A stretch of 64,000 bases of DNA from assembly GCF_010183535.1 (NCBI RefSeq), contig NC_071332.1, positions 3,472,001 to 3,536,000 on the forward strand. Direction: 5' to 3'. The DNA is from Caenorhabditis remanei. Lineage: Eukaryota; Nematoda; Chromadorea; Rhabditida; Rhabditidae. This document shows, piece by piece, positions 11,031 to 20,524 of this stretch. The position numbers and the translations under genes are program-made. Numbering within the stretch: the stretch's first letter is position 1; each line of letters begins with the position of its first letter. The notes under the pieces are model-generated. The model searched no databases. It worked only from the letters and a program-made list of their open reading frames with translations, and was not told the origin of the DNA.

Positions 11031-12400
11031 GCTCAGCGTTTTGAAACGGCGGAACAGCGGCGGACCTGCGGCGAAACGAAGCTGCAAGTGCGTTCTCCCC
11101 TTAGCTCACCGCCGTTTCGCCGCTAGCCCGCCGCTGTTTCCTCGGTGTAATGGAGCGCGCTTGCGGCACTTTTTCTTTTTCTTGCGCTTGGTCCATTAAT
11201 TCGCACTTAAAAATGTAGAAATTTAGATTTAAAAATGAAATTTATTAAAAGAAAGTGACAATAAAAATACAATATTAATTAGTGAAATCAAAACAGAACA
11301 GGAGATATCAGAAAAATGGTGAAGTAACACGAATAACATCACATTTAGAGGAAATTGAACAGAAGCTGCACTGGTTACTGGTAGACTTGAAGCGCCGTTC
11401 CTCCGTGATTCTTGTCATTATCGAAATCTTCTAGCTGAAATTTGAGGAGTTATTGCGATTTGTAATAACAGAGAAATAAGAATACCTAAATAGAATCCGA
11501 GACGAATTCCTGACTAATAAACTCTGTTCCGTCGATGTTTAACTTTTCTTTCGAATCGTGGATTTTCGAAGCTCATTTCTGAAAACTGTGTCATATTAGA
11601 GAGGGAATGAAATGATTAACTTACAAAGCTCTATGTAATTTCTCGACAACGATGATATTGAATTCGGAAACGTCGTCGGGAAGGGAAGAAAGATGTCGCA
11701 TGACAGAACTGATGTATTTTTCTTCAATTGGAATAGAGATGCTGTAGGATTTGTAGGAGTTTTAGCAAACCGCTATTCCAAATATTGCTTACCTTTTTAG
11801 TAGTGATGGAGAATTTTCCAGAGTGTGGAAGCTTGAGAGACAAGGCGTATGATTCTTGTACTGTACTGGCCTCTCCTCCAATCAGAAGAGTCTTTTCGTC
11901 TTGGAATAGTTAACTGACTACTTGCTTGGTGTTCTGAGTAGAGCAGTGGGGCCAGCTGAAAAATTTGTTTTCCAAACTTACCTTCTGCAAAATGAGTTCC
12001 TGAAGATGTTTATTGGCATCGTCGGCTCTTTTGATATCACTTCTCCTTGTGTTTGCGACATCAGCGTATGTCATGTACGAACGAGTCATATTCTCTTTCT
12101 CCGTTTTGACTTTCTCGTAACAGTAACAAGTTTCAGATTTTCCGCAATGACCGCTCACAAAAAACTTCATTTTTGACATTTTATTCTACGTCGATTGAGA
12201 AATTTTGATAAAAATAAGAAAAAAAAAGTGGAGGAAAAAATATTACAACGACAATCCGATATTCCGCGCTTCGCCCCCGTTTCACCCGAGGAGTTCTACC
12301 ATTGGTCTCGTAACGAATTTTCTTCGTTGAAACCGCGTTCCTCCCCTGTTCCATCAAAACCCCGCTTTCGCCGCTGTTCCGCCGTTTCAAAACGCTGAGC
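11031..12400. mobile_element. 1.37-kb element with 32-bp terminal inverted repeats carrying a gene fragment
   Basis: Positions 11031-11062 (starting GCTCAGCGTTTTGAAACGG) are repeated as an exact reverse complement at 12369-12400. Outside these 32 bp the flanks are unrelated; just inside, both ends remain rich in GCGGCGAAA-type sequence. No transposase is visible, so it would be non-autonomous. A minus-strand, exon-like but frame-broken gene occupies most of the interior. I could not find a clear target-site duplication, so the transposon class is unknown. It ends 260 bp upstream of the ucp-4 start codon. Confidence 0.65.
11380..12179 (-). pseudogene. Frame-broken multi-exon gene inside the TIR element; product not recognised
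   Basis: Minus-strand segments look like exons. An ATG at 12179 opens a 66-codon block (FVSGHCGKSETCYCYEKV near the start) ending in AAG|GTAAGT. It is followed by blocks containing KTLLIGGEAS, SLKLPHSGKFSITTKK, SSLPDDVSEFN and IDGTEFISQEFVSDSI, then a terminal block EDFDNDKNHGG ending at a stop near 11385. Donor and acceptor motifs surround these blocks, but reading phases do not match across junctions. The first potential intron would be only 26 nt, too short to splice, and in-frame stops interrupt. This fits a captured, decaying host gene copy. I do not recognise the family. A real gene with unusual splicing, or sequence errors, would be the alternative. Confidence 0.4.
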
Positions 12401-12404
12401 GTGT

Positions 12405-12475
12405 GTGGATTTACGCTAAACAACACGCGCCTAGCGGGATTTCGGAGTGTCGTTGTTTTATTTTTAATTCTGCAT
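12405..12475 (+). promoter_or_regulatory. Promoter box shared with the GPATCH3 gene, upstream of ucp-4
   Basis: The plus strand reads TGTGGATTTACG, ACACGCG, GCGGGATTTCGGAG, TGTCGTTGTT and TTTTTAATTC in order. The same blocks in the same order lie just upstream of the GPATCH3-like gene on the minus strand (37915-37980). A shorter version sits upstream of the broken gene starting at 12179. In all three cases the orientation relative to the downstream gene is the same, which suggests a core-promoter function. Confidence 0.5.
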
Positions 12476-12660
12476 TTTTCAGATTTCTTTCTAGCTTTCT
12501 CTGGACCTAATTCACTGTTTTTTTTAAATTTTTTTGTGAATAAATGATTAAAAATTGCCCTTTTTAATGCATTACATCATCAACACTCGATTTACACCGA
12601 AAAAGTTTGAAAAAATTGCTCAAAACCCCGAATTTTCCGTTCCAGATATCATCGGCAGTG

Positions 12661-15600
12661 ATGTCGACATCAGACACTAGTCATAGTCAAACATTCAAAC
12701 GAATAGCGACAAAAGTAAGGGATTTAGGTCTAAAAAACTCGCGAAAAATCAAAAAATTCCAGTATTTTCTATCATGTACAGCGGCGTTGGTAGCCGAAAC
12801 CGTCACTTATCCACTGGATATCACGAAAACGAGATTACAAATTGCGAAGAATAAATTCACGAGGGGAGGTGAGTCTTTTTGAAAAAAATGGAATAAAAAA
12901 TTGGAAAATTGAGAAAAATTGCATCATAAATGGAAAAAAATATCTGAAAATTGCAAAAAAATGTTGAAAATTCCAATTTTAATCATAGAAAAATTGATCA
13001 AAACGTTTAATTTAATCTTTACCTGAAAATTAGTCGAAAAATACAAAAATTCCACTAAAATGTTCTAAAAACCAGTGGAAAACGTTATTTTTGTCAATTT
13101 TTCGATGAAAAAATTGTTGGAAAGCTCCAGAAACTTTGAAAAACACGTTTTTCATATATTTTAACAAAAAATTAGTGGAAAATAAGTGAAAAATGTTCAA
13201 AAAACGTCCAAAAGCTCAATTTTCATGTAATTAAAGTTTGAAAAAAACGCCCAAAATGTATCAAAAATTCTCTAAAATCTTACTTTTTGTCTATTTTTAC
13301 GAAAAAAAAACAAGAAAAAATGTTGAAAAATGTTGCAATCCTCGAAAATCCACTCAAAAACCATAGAAATGCAAATTTTTCATCAATTTTTCTCGATTTT
13401 TTAATAAAAAACGCTTTAAAATCTTACAAAACAGTTTAAAAACATGAATTTTATGACAAAAACGCTGCAAAAGCTAAGAAATTCGTCTAGAAACCTTCAA
13501 AAACTACGATTTTTTCGTCGAAAATTGGTTCAAAATCGCTTTAAAAAAATAATTCAAAACAATTTAAAAAACCTGTTTTTATGACAAAAAAAGCTGAAAA
13601 AGCTTGAGCTTTTGGGCGTTTTTTGAACATTTTTCACTTATTTTCAACTAATTTTTCGTTAAAATTTATGAAAAACGTGTTTTTCAAAGTTTCTGGAGCT
13701 TTCCAACAGTTTTTTTAATCAAGAAATTGACAAAAATAACGTTTTTCACTGTTTTTAGAGCATTTTAGTGGGTTTTTTTGTATTTTTTCGACTAATTTTC
13801 AGCTCAAGATTTCTAAGAAACCTATAAAAATGATTAAAAATCTCACTTTTTTACAAAAATTAATCTAAAAACGTTTTAAAAACTATGAAAATTCTCATTT
13901 TTCTTAAATTTTTCCATGATTTTCTATCGAAAATTCATGAAAAACTCTCAAAAATTTATCAAAAAACCTTTAAAAACCAATGCGAATTCTCATTTTTCTA
14001 AATTTTTTTGACATTTTTTGCTCCCAATTTCCATTCTTTTCGTTTCCAGGAATGATGCAAGTGACATATGATATAATCCGTCGAGAAGGAGCAATGGCTC
14101 TGTGGACAGGAGTCGCACCGGCGATCACTCGACATTATATTTATACGGGAATTCGAATGGGCGCTTATGAACAGATACGATTACTCACCTTTGATAAGGA
14201 GGTGAGAAGATGGAAATATACAGTGTCCGACAAAACCATAGGTTCACTTTTCCAGTTGAGTTTTCTTGCGATTTGAGAAGTTGCAAGAAAATTGTCCATG
14301 GGCAAAAAAAGACCCCTTAAATACTCTAAAATGTAAACAAGATTACATTTGAACACCTATCATTCTACTCAAAATATGATGAAAAATGTTGAAAATGGCC
14401 ACTTGCAAACGCGACAAAACTATAGGTTCACCCCAAAAAATCAAAAATTAAAAAATAATTTTTCCCAGTGAGTGAATCAAAATGTTCTTTTATCAAATTT
14501 AGAATATTCGTCGAAAATTAAGCTCGTTAAATACATTTCTAAAACATTTTCAGTTAAAAAATTTTGAGAAAAATGAGGATTTCTGGAAATTCTCAAACCT
14601 CTTCGTTTTTCATTTGTCTCGTCCATATAAGTTTTATCTAGCATCTCATTTTTGTTCTTACAAATTGTGATATCTATGCGGTAGAGTTCAGTATAGCTTT
14701 TTTGAATATTTGACACTTTTTGAACAACTTTGTTTTTTCAACTGTATCGTATGGAGGAAAATTTATAGCACTTTTGAAAATTGTCGCGGCGGTAATCTAA
14801 TTCTAAAAACCTAACGAACACATAATGATTAATATTTTGTATCCTGGAATATTACCATCATTGCTCATTGAACACATTTTGAATGAGCTGGTGATTTTGC
14901 GTCTACTTTTCTGATCTAAAAACTATTTTTGCTACTTTTTTGCTAATTTAAAGTAAAGCTACTCTAGGAAAAATGTTAAAAAAGTGAACAATAAGACCAA
15001 TTCTGTGTATACAAGCAGAAAAAATTAGATAAAATGAAAAATATCAAGAAATTTCAGAGTAAGTGCGTGCCCAATTTCAAAAAATTTTCGACTCTTCTGA
15101 ACCAAAGTTGTTCAAAAAGTGTCAAATATTCAAAAAAGCTATACTGAACTCTACCGCATAGATATCACAATTTGTAAGAACAAAAATGAGATGCTAGATA
15201 AAACTTATATGGACGAGACAAATGAAAAACGAAGAGGTTTGAGAATTTCCAGAAATCCTCATTTTTCTCAAAATTTTTAACTGAAAATGTTTTAGACATG
15301 TATTTAACGAGCTTAATTTTCGACGAATATTCTAAATTTGATAAAAGAACATTTTGATTCACTCACTGGGAAAAATTATTTTTTAATTTTTGATTTTTTG
15401 GGGTGAACCTATAGTTTTGTCGCGTTTGCAAGTGGCCATTTTCAACATTTTTCATCATATTTTGAGTAGAATGATAGGTGTTCAAATGTAATCTTGTTTA
15501 CATTTTAGAGTATTTAAGGGGTCTTTTTTTGTCCATGGACAATTTTCTTGCAACTTCTCAAATCGCAAGAAAACTCAACTGGAAAAGTGAACCTATGGTT

Positions 15601-18600
15601 TTGTCGGACACTGTAGATGGGAAATTGAAAGAAAAATGGATAAAAATGATCGAAAATTTGAAAAAAAAAAACTGAAAATCGGTGAAATTGACTGAAAATT
15701 TTTGAAAATTTTTAAAAAATGATCGAAAACTTGAAAAAGATGACTGAAAATCTACTTTTTATCAAAAATTTCCTTAAAACTCATTATAAATAAATCGATT
15801 TCTTTCCGATTTAATCGAAATTTTCCTAGGTTGGAAACTAGATAAAACTCTCAAAATCCTGCTTAAATAATCAAGAAATAAACATTTTCTTCGATTTTGA
15901 AATTTTCGATTTTTCCAACTAAAAATCTCTAATTTTTCCATTTATTCATACTAAATCTTCAAATTTTTATTTTTAGCCCAAAAAATGTAGAAAATCTATC
16001 AAAATCCCAACAAAAAAAACCTTCCCAAACCCATGAAATTCTCATTTTTACATTTTTCCCCCATAAAAATACCTCGTTTTTCAGATAAAAACCGATTTTT
16101 AGTTCCAAAGTTTATTAAAAACGCTGATAATCTAGATTCTATGAAGAAAAACTACTCAAAATTAGATTTTTCTCCCAAAAATGCAAGAAAACCTTCACCA
16201 ATCCGTTTTCTCTTCTGAAATCTCAATTTCCAAACCGAAAAAAACTGTCAAAAATGAAGAATAACTATCAAAATCCCCGTCTAAAACGTTTCCAAAACTT
16301 TCAAAAATATCTTCCCAAATCCATCAAAATCCCTCTCAATTTCCAATTTCCAGACGGAAAAAAAGGTTTCCCCTGTGAAAATCAATGCAAAAAACTATGG
16401 AAAAACTATCAAAATCCCCTCAAAAACCTTCCCGAACCCATGAAATTCTGAGTTTTCCCCAGCGAAATCCCTCAATTTTCAAATAAAAACACTATTCAAG
16501 CCCACTTTTTTTGTGAAAATTGTGCAATTGTATGCTGAAAAACTAATCAAAATTTGATTTAGAGTGTAAAAATCATAATTTTCGCTCTAAAATCTAATAA
16601 AAAACGAATCAAAATTCGCCTTTTTCGCCAAAACTGCAAAAAAACCTTCTCAAATCCATAAAAATCCCCAGAATTTCAAAAATTTCAGACGGAAAAAACG
16701 TTTCCCCTATGGAAATCAATGCTGTGCGGTGCGTTTTCCGGTCTGATTGCCCAATTCGCTGCGAGTCCAACTGACTTGGTGAAAGTCCAAATGCAGATGG
16801 AAGGACTCCGACGTCTTCAGAATCAGCCTCTGAGATATACGGGCGCTTTGGATTGTTTCAGAAGTCTCTACCGTACTCAAGGGTTTTTTGGATTATGGAT
16901 TGGATGGATGCCCAATTGTCAAAGAGCCGCCCTTCTTAATATGGCTGATATTGCCACGTATGATAGAGTCAAACACGGATTAATCGATCATTTTCAGCTC
17001 AAAGTTAGTCCGATTTTTGGGAACTTTTTCATTCAAAATGTCCAGAATTTTCAAAATTTTAGACAGATTTTAGTCCAATTTGTGCTGAAAAACTCAAGTT
17101 TTGAGTCAATTTTTGGCGGAAAGTCCAAAAAGTTCACTTTTTTCGCAGATTTTAGTCCAATTTGTGCTGAAAAACTTAAAGTTCCAGCTAAAATTTCAGT
17201 TTTCATCCCAGAAAATCTCATTTTTCTTCAGCTTTTTTTCACTTTTCCAGATTTTTTCCACGTTTTTTAAATGAAAAACTTGCTTAAAAGTGAAAAAAAC
17301 TAAAGAAAAGCAACTTTTCTGAGATGAAAACTGAAGTTTTAGCTGAAAATTTCAGTTTTAATTCAAAATGGACTAAAATCTATCCGTTTTGGGCTGAACA
17401 TCTCAAATTTTCAGCTGAAATTTAAGTTTTCATCCCAGAAAATCTTATTTTTTATATAAAAACTACTTTTCCATATAAAAATATTGAAAAAAGGTATTTT
17501 AAAGCTAAAAATAATCATTTTCATCTCAAAAAATTTATTTTCCTTCAGAAATTAAGGTTTTTAAAAATAAACAATCCAGAATTTTCAATTTATTGGCAGG
17601 TTTAGTCAATTTTGAGCTGAAAACCCTAAATTTTCAGCTGAAATCTCTTATCTTTTCAGTTTCATCACTTAAAAACTACTTTTTCCATATTAAATTGTAT
17701 ATTTTAAAGCGAAAATCGGGCATTTTAATCTTTTTTTTTTTCATTTTTCATTCGCTTTCCTTCTTATTCCAGGACAACTGGCTAACCCATGCGGTCGCGA
17801 GTTCATGTGCCGGACTGTCCGCCGCCATCGTCTCATTGCCATCAGATGTTGTGAAGACGAGAATGATGGATCAGATTCGACACGAATTGGATGCGAAAAT
17901 GTACGGATTGTTAGTTTAACTTTTTTTGATTTAAAGTACCGTTTCTGCTGTGAACGTTCAAATTTCTTGAGATTTCATTCAAAAATTTCTAAGAATCTAG
18001 TAGGAGAGGTATCGAGTTTAATCGTATTTTCAGGTTTTTATAGCCTACCGGAGCTCTACAGTATAGAGAGTGTGGAGATATGGAAGGTGACTTATATCAT
18101 TAGAAAGCTGTGAAAAAGCTGATTCCAAGTATATATTCAGTTTTTGCCCTCGAGACTTGATATTCGAGAAAAACGAGGTAAAAGTTGGAAAAATTGCATA
18201 AATTATTACCTTTAATGAAAAAAAAGTGATTTTTTTTGCGATTTTCCCGTTTTCTCGAACTTTGACCTTGTTTTTCTGGAATACTATGCCTCGAGAGCAA
18301 GAACTGAATATATATTTGGAATTAGAGTTTTTCCAGCTTTCCAATGATATAAGTCTCATCCTATAACTCTATATTGACTCGAGGGCCCCCTCTAGTTTGA
18401 TCACTTTGTCTGAAAGATCCATCACATAGGTGGTCTTTTATTAAACTTTCACTCTCCGCCCACCATGTCATTAAACAGTTTTATTCGTCTACGGCATGTT
18501 CTCAGCTTTCGATTGATATATAACACACATGTGTGTGTCTGGAGAAGAAAACTGGATACCTCCACGATGATTTTTTCGGAACCACCTCCTTCCATTCTCA

Positions 18601-19640
18601 CGAGTTTTTCTCGAAAATGAATTGTAATTTTCTGAAAATTTTCTGTAATTATCCGAGGTAACTGGAGGATCTATAGCAGTTTTAAAAAAAGTTCCGAAAA
18701 TTTTTAGTCGTTTTCGAGAAAAACTTGTAAGAATGAAAAGAGGTGGACCTCCCATTCAACGGCGATTTTGCACTCAAATTTTCCATACTTGTCAACGGGC
18801 CGAAACGGGCCGAAACGGGCCGGCGCATAACTCGCGTCAAAATGAATATTATGATCTGAAAAATATACCAAAATGTAGATCTCGACGAGTTCTATGTCTC
18901 CGTGACCTACTACGGGCCGGATGGCTGTTAGTTAACGTGCCGTGGGCCGGGAAAAAGTGCCAAAAAACGCGAAAATGGCCAAAAAAGCCATTCTAGCCAG
19001 GCCCGCGGCACATTAACGAATAGCCATCCGGCCCGTAGTAGGTCACGGACATAGAATTCGCCGAGATCTACATTTTGGTATATTTTTGAGCTCATAATAT
19101 TCATTTTGACGCGATTAACGAGCCGGTCCGTGTCGGCCCGTTTCGGCCCGTTGTCAAGTATGAAATTTTCGGATTTTTAGGCAAATTTTTGTCTGGAGGC
19201 ACTTTTTTGTTACCTAAACTTAATCTTAGGCTTAGGTTTCTTAGAAATTCGGAAGAAAATTCACCAAAAACGGTATATTTTTGTCGTTTTTGTCGTTTTT
19301 GTTACTTTTTTTCGGAATTTCCAAGAAACGATTTTCGATTCCGCAAAAAACTGCTATCACTTTCTCCCCGCACCTATCACCACTCTCGTCCCTCCTCCCC
19401 CCGTCCCCCCGAACGATTATCAACCGAGCGCATTTGCATTGCAGGCAACATAAAAAGAACACCCACGTGGACTTGTACACCGGCGTCATCGATTGTTATA
19501 TCAAAATCATTCGAAACGAGGGATTCTTCTCACTTTATAAGGGATTCTTGCCCTCTTACATACGAATGGCTCCGTGGTCTCTCACATTCTGGGTCTCCTA
19601 TGAAGAGATTCGCAAGTGGACTGGAGCTTCCAGCTTTTAG
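12661..19640 (+). CDS. ucp-4: Mitochondrial uncoupling protein 4 (SLC25 carrier)
   Basis: Six exons (12661-12714, 12763-12868, 14050-14201, 16689-17003, 17773-17900, 19445-19640) join in phase to 316 residues, matching UCP4-type carriers. The protein is an inner-membrane solute carrier of the SLC25 family; UCP4 is linked to proton leak and, in C. elegans, to succinate import. The three carrier repeats each show the signature Px[DE]xx[KR]: PLDITKTRLQ, PTDLVKVQMQ and PSDVVKTRMM. The C-terminus reads LTFWVSYEEIRKWTG. A TTCCAG acceptor 15 nt before the ATG (12644-12646) suggests trans-splicing. Introns are long and repeat-filled: intron 3 holds a 1.4-kb foldback element and a decayed copy of the exon 4 start, and intron 5 holds two palindromic elements. 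It lies upstream of coq-6 on the same strand, with an 884-bp gap. Confidence 0.95.
12869..14049 (+). other. A/T-rich intron 2 of ucp-4 with degenerate internal repeats
   Basis: The intron is dominated by AAAAATTG, GAAAAA and similar low-complexity motifs. A diffuse inverted repeat pairs about 13070-13230 with about 13610-13770; both contain the GCATTTTAGTG and TGGAAAGCTCCAGAAAC elements in opposite orientations. Nothing coding. Confidence 0.55.
14221..15613. mobile_element. Foldback Tc1/mariner-type element with TA target duplication
   Basis: Left end TA|CAGTGTCCGACAAAACC (element from 14221) and right end GGTTTTGTCGGACACTG|TA (element to 15613) are exact inverted copies flanked by TA on both sides. 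The arms extend about 510 bp each (to about 14735 and from about 15102) around a loop of about 365 bp. No transposase frame is present; the apparent open frames are mirror images of each other. It sits in ucp-4 intron 3, only 19 bp after the exon 3 donor. This is a non-autonomous MITE-like element. Confidence 0.85.
15614..16688 (+). repeat. Degenerate tandem units before ucp-4 exon 4
   Basis: Recurring blocks AACCTTCCCAAACCCATGAAATTC and variants lie at about 16018, 16306, 16421 and 16641. One copy (about 16340-16385) repeats the real acceptor and the first about 35 nt of exon 4 in decayed form, from TTTCCAGACGG to AAATCAATGC. Non-coding apart from that relic. Confidence 0.6.
18041..18400. 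repeat. Palindromic element, CTCGAGGG/GATATAGGTCAC family, in ucp-4 intron 5
   Basis: The left arm (TAGAAAGCTG, ATATATTCAGTTTTTGCCCTCGAG, TATTCGAGAAAAACGAGG) is mirrored by the right arm ending near 18395 (CTTTCCAATGATATAAG, GACTCGAGGGCCC). Other copies are at 44490-45083, 45893-46197 and 53285-53590. Non-coding and probably a foldback MITE. Confidence 0.75.
18784..19162. mobile_element. 379-bp hAT-like MITE with 8-bp target duplication AAATTTTC
   Basis: The element runs from CATACTTGTCAACGGGCC to its inverted copy GGCCCGTTGTCAAGTATG. The 8 bp immediately left (18776-18783) and right (19163-19170) are both AAATTTTC. CA-starting termini with 8-bp duplications are typical of hAT transposons. 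The interior is palindromic with CGGGCCGG and TACTACGGGCCGGATGGCT blocks and has no open frame. Degraded relatives lie at about 42330-43080, 44630-44950 and 47340-47700. Confidence 0.85.
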
Positions 19641-20524
19641 GATTCGGATTTTTCTTCCTTTTTTTTTGATGAAAAAAATTTTTTTTTCGAATTTTTTTTA
19701 GACCCCAGTTTTAGTTGTAAACCCCACTGGTGGACCGGATTTTGTTTTTTAAGAAAAAATGTTTTTTTTCGAAATTTCAGACAATTTCAGTTTTGTTAGG
19801 CCCCGCCCATAATTGTGAAGTTTTTCTAAGAAAGGGGGCGTGGCCTGACAAAGTTCCTTTTTTAGGCCCCAGTTTTAGTTGTAAAGAAATCCCCACGATT
19901 TTTAAAGAATTTTTTCAAAAAATTTTTTTTGCAAATTTCATACAATTTCAGTTTTGTGAGGCTCCGCCCATAAATATGGAGTTTTTCTGAGAAAAGGGGC
20001 GTGGTTTGACAAAGCTCCGCCCATTTTCAGTTTCCTTAGGAATTTTTTTTCGAATTTCAGAAACTTTCAGTTTTGTTAGGCTCCGCCCATAATTGTGAAG
20101 TTTTTCTAAGAAAGGGGGCGTGGCCTGACAAAGCTCCGCCCCTTTTTTCGTTTTAGTCCCCCAGTTTTAGCTCTCTTGTTCGGGTTCTCTCTTGTTTTTA
20201 GGTACTTTTTTCCTTTTTTTAGATTCTTTTTTCTTTTAAATCCATGTCCCCGCCCCCTTAAGCCCCGCCCTCTTTTTCTGTGCCATTTCTATGTCCCTAT
20301 GTCCTCTCCCAGTTGCTCATTTTCTCACATTTTTCGGTGTATTTTCTCATTTTTTCTCATTTTTTTTCTCTCATTTTCAGATTGAATGTAGATTATAGAT
20401 TAGCCTAAAATCGTTTAAATTCTCTTTTTTTCAGAAAAATGGCCTAAAATCCACCGTTTTCTTTTTTTTTTTCGCAAAATTTTTTTTCTTGATTTTTTGA
20501 AATTTTTCAGCCAGAAATTTTCAG
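19641..20524 (+). other. ucp-4/coq-6 intergenic region with repeated AGGCTCCGCCCATAA units
   Basis: Three or four degenerate units of about 120-150 bp carry CAGTTTTGTTAGGCYCCGCCC and AAGGGGGCGTGGCCTGACAAAG (near 19790, 19945 and 20060). The coq-6 ATG is preceded directly by TTTTCAG, so SL trans-splicing of a downstream cistron is possible. The 884-bp spacing is longer than typical worm operon gaps. Confidence 0.5.

Noticed and set aside
14165..15675. Paired 63- to 79-codon frames at both ends of the ucp-4 intron element
   Set aside because: They are mirror images created by the inverted arms, not transposase fragments.
19641..20524. ucp-4/coq-6 operon
   Set aside because: Same strand and an acceptor directly before the coq-6 ATG are suggestive. 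The 884-bp gap exceeds the usual spacing and no SL2-type evidence is visible, so not claimed.
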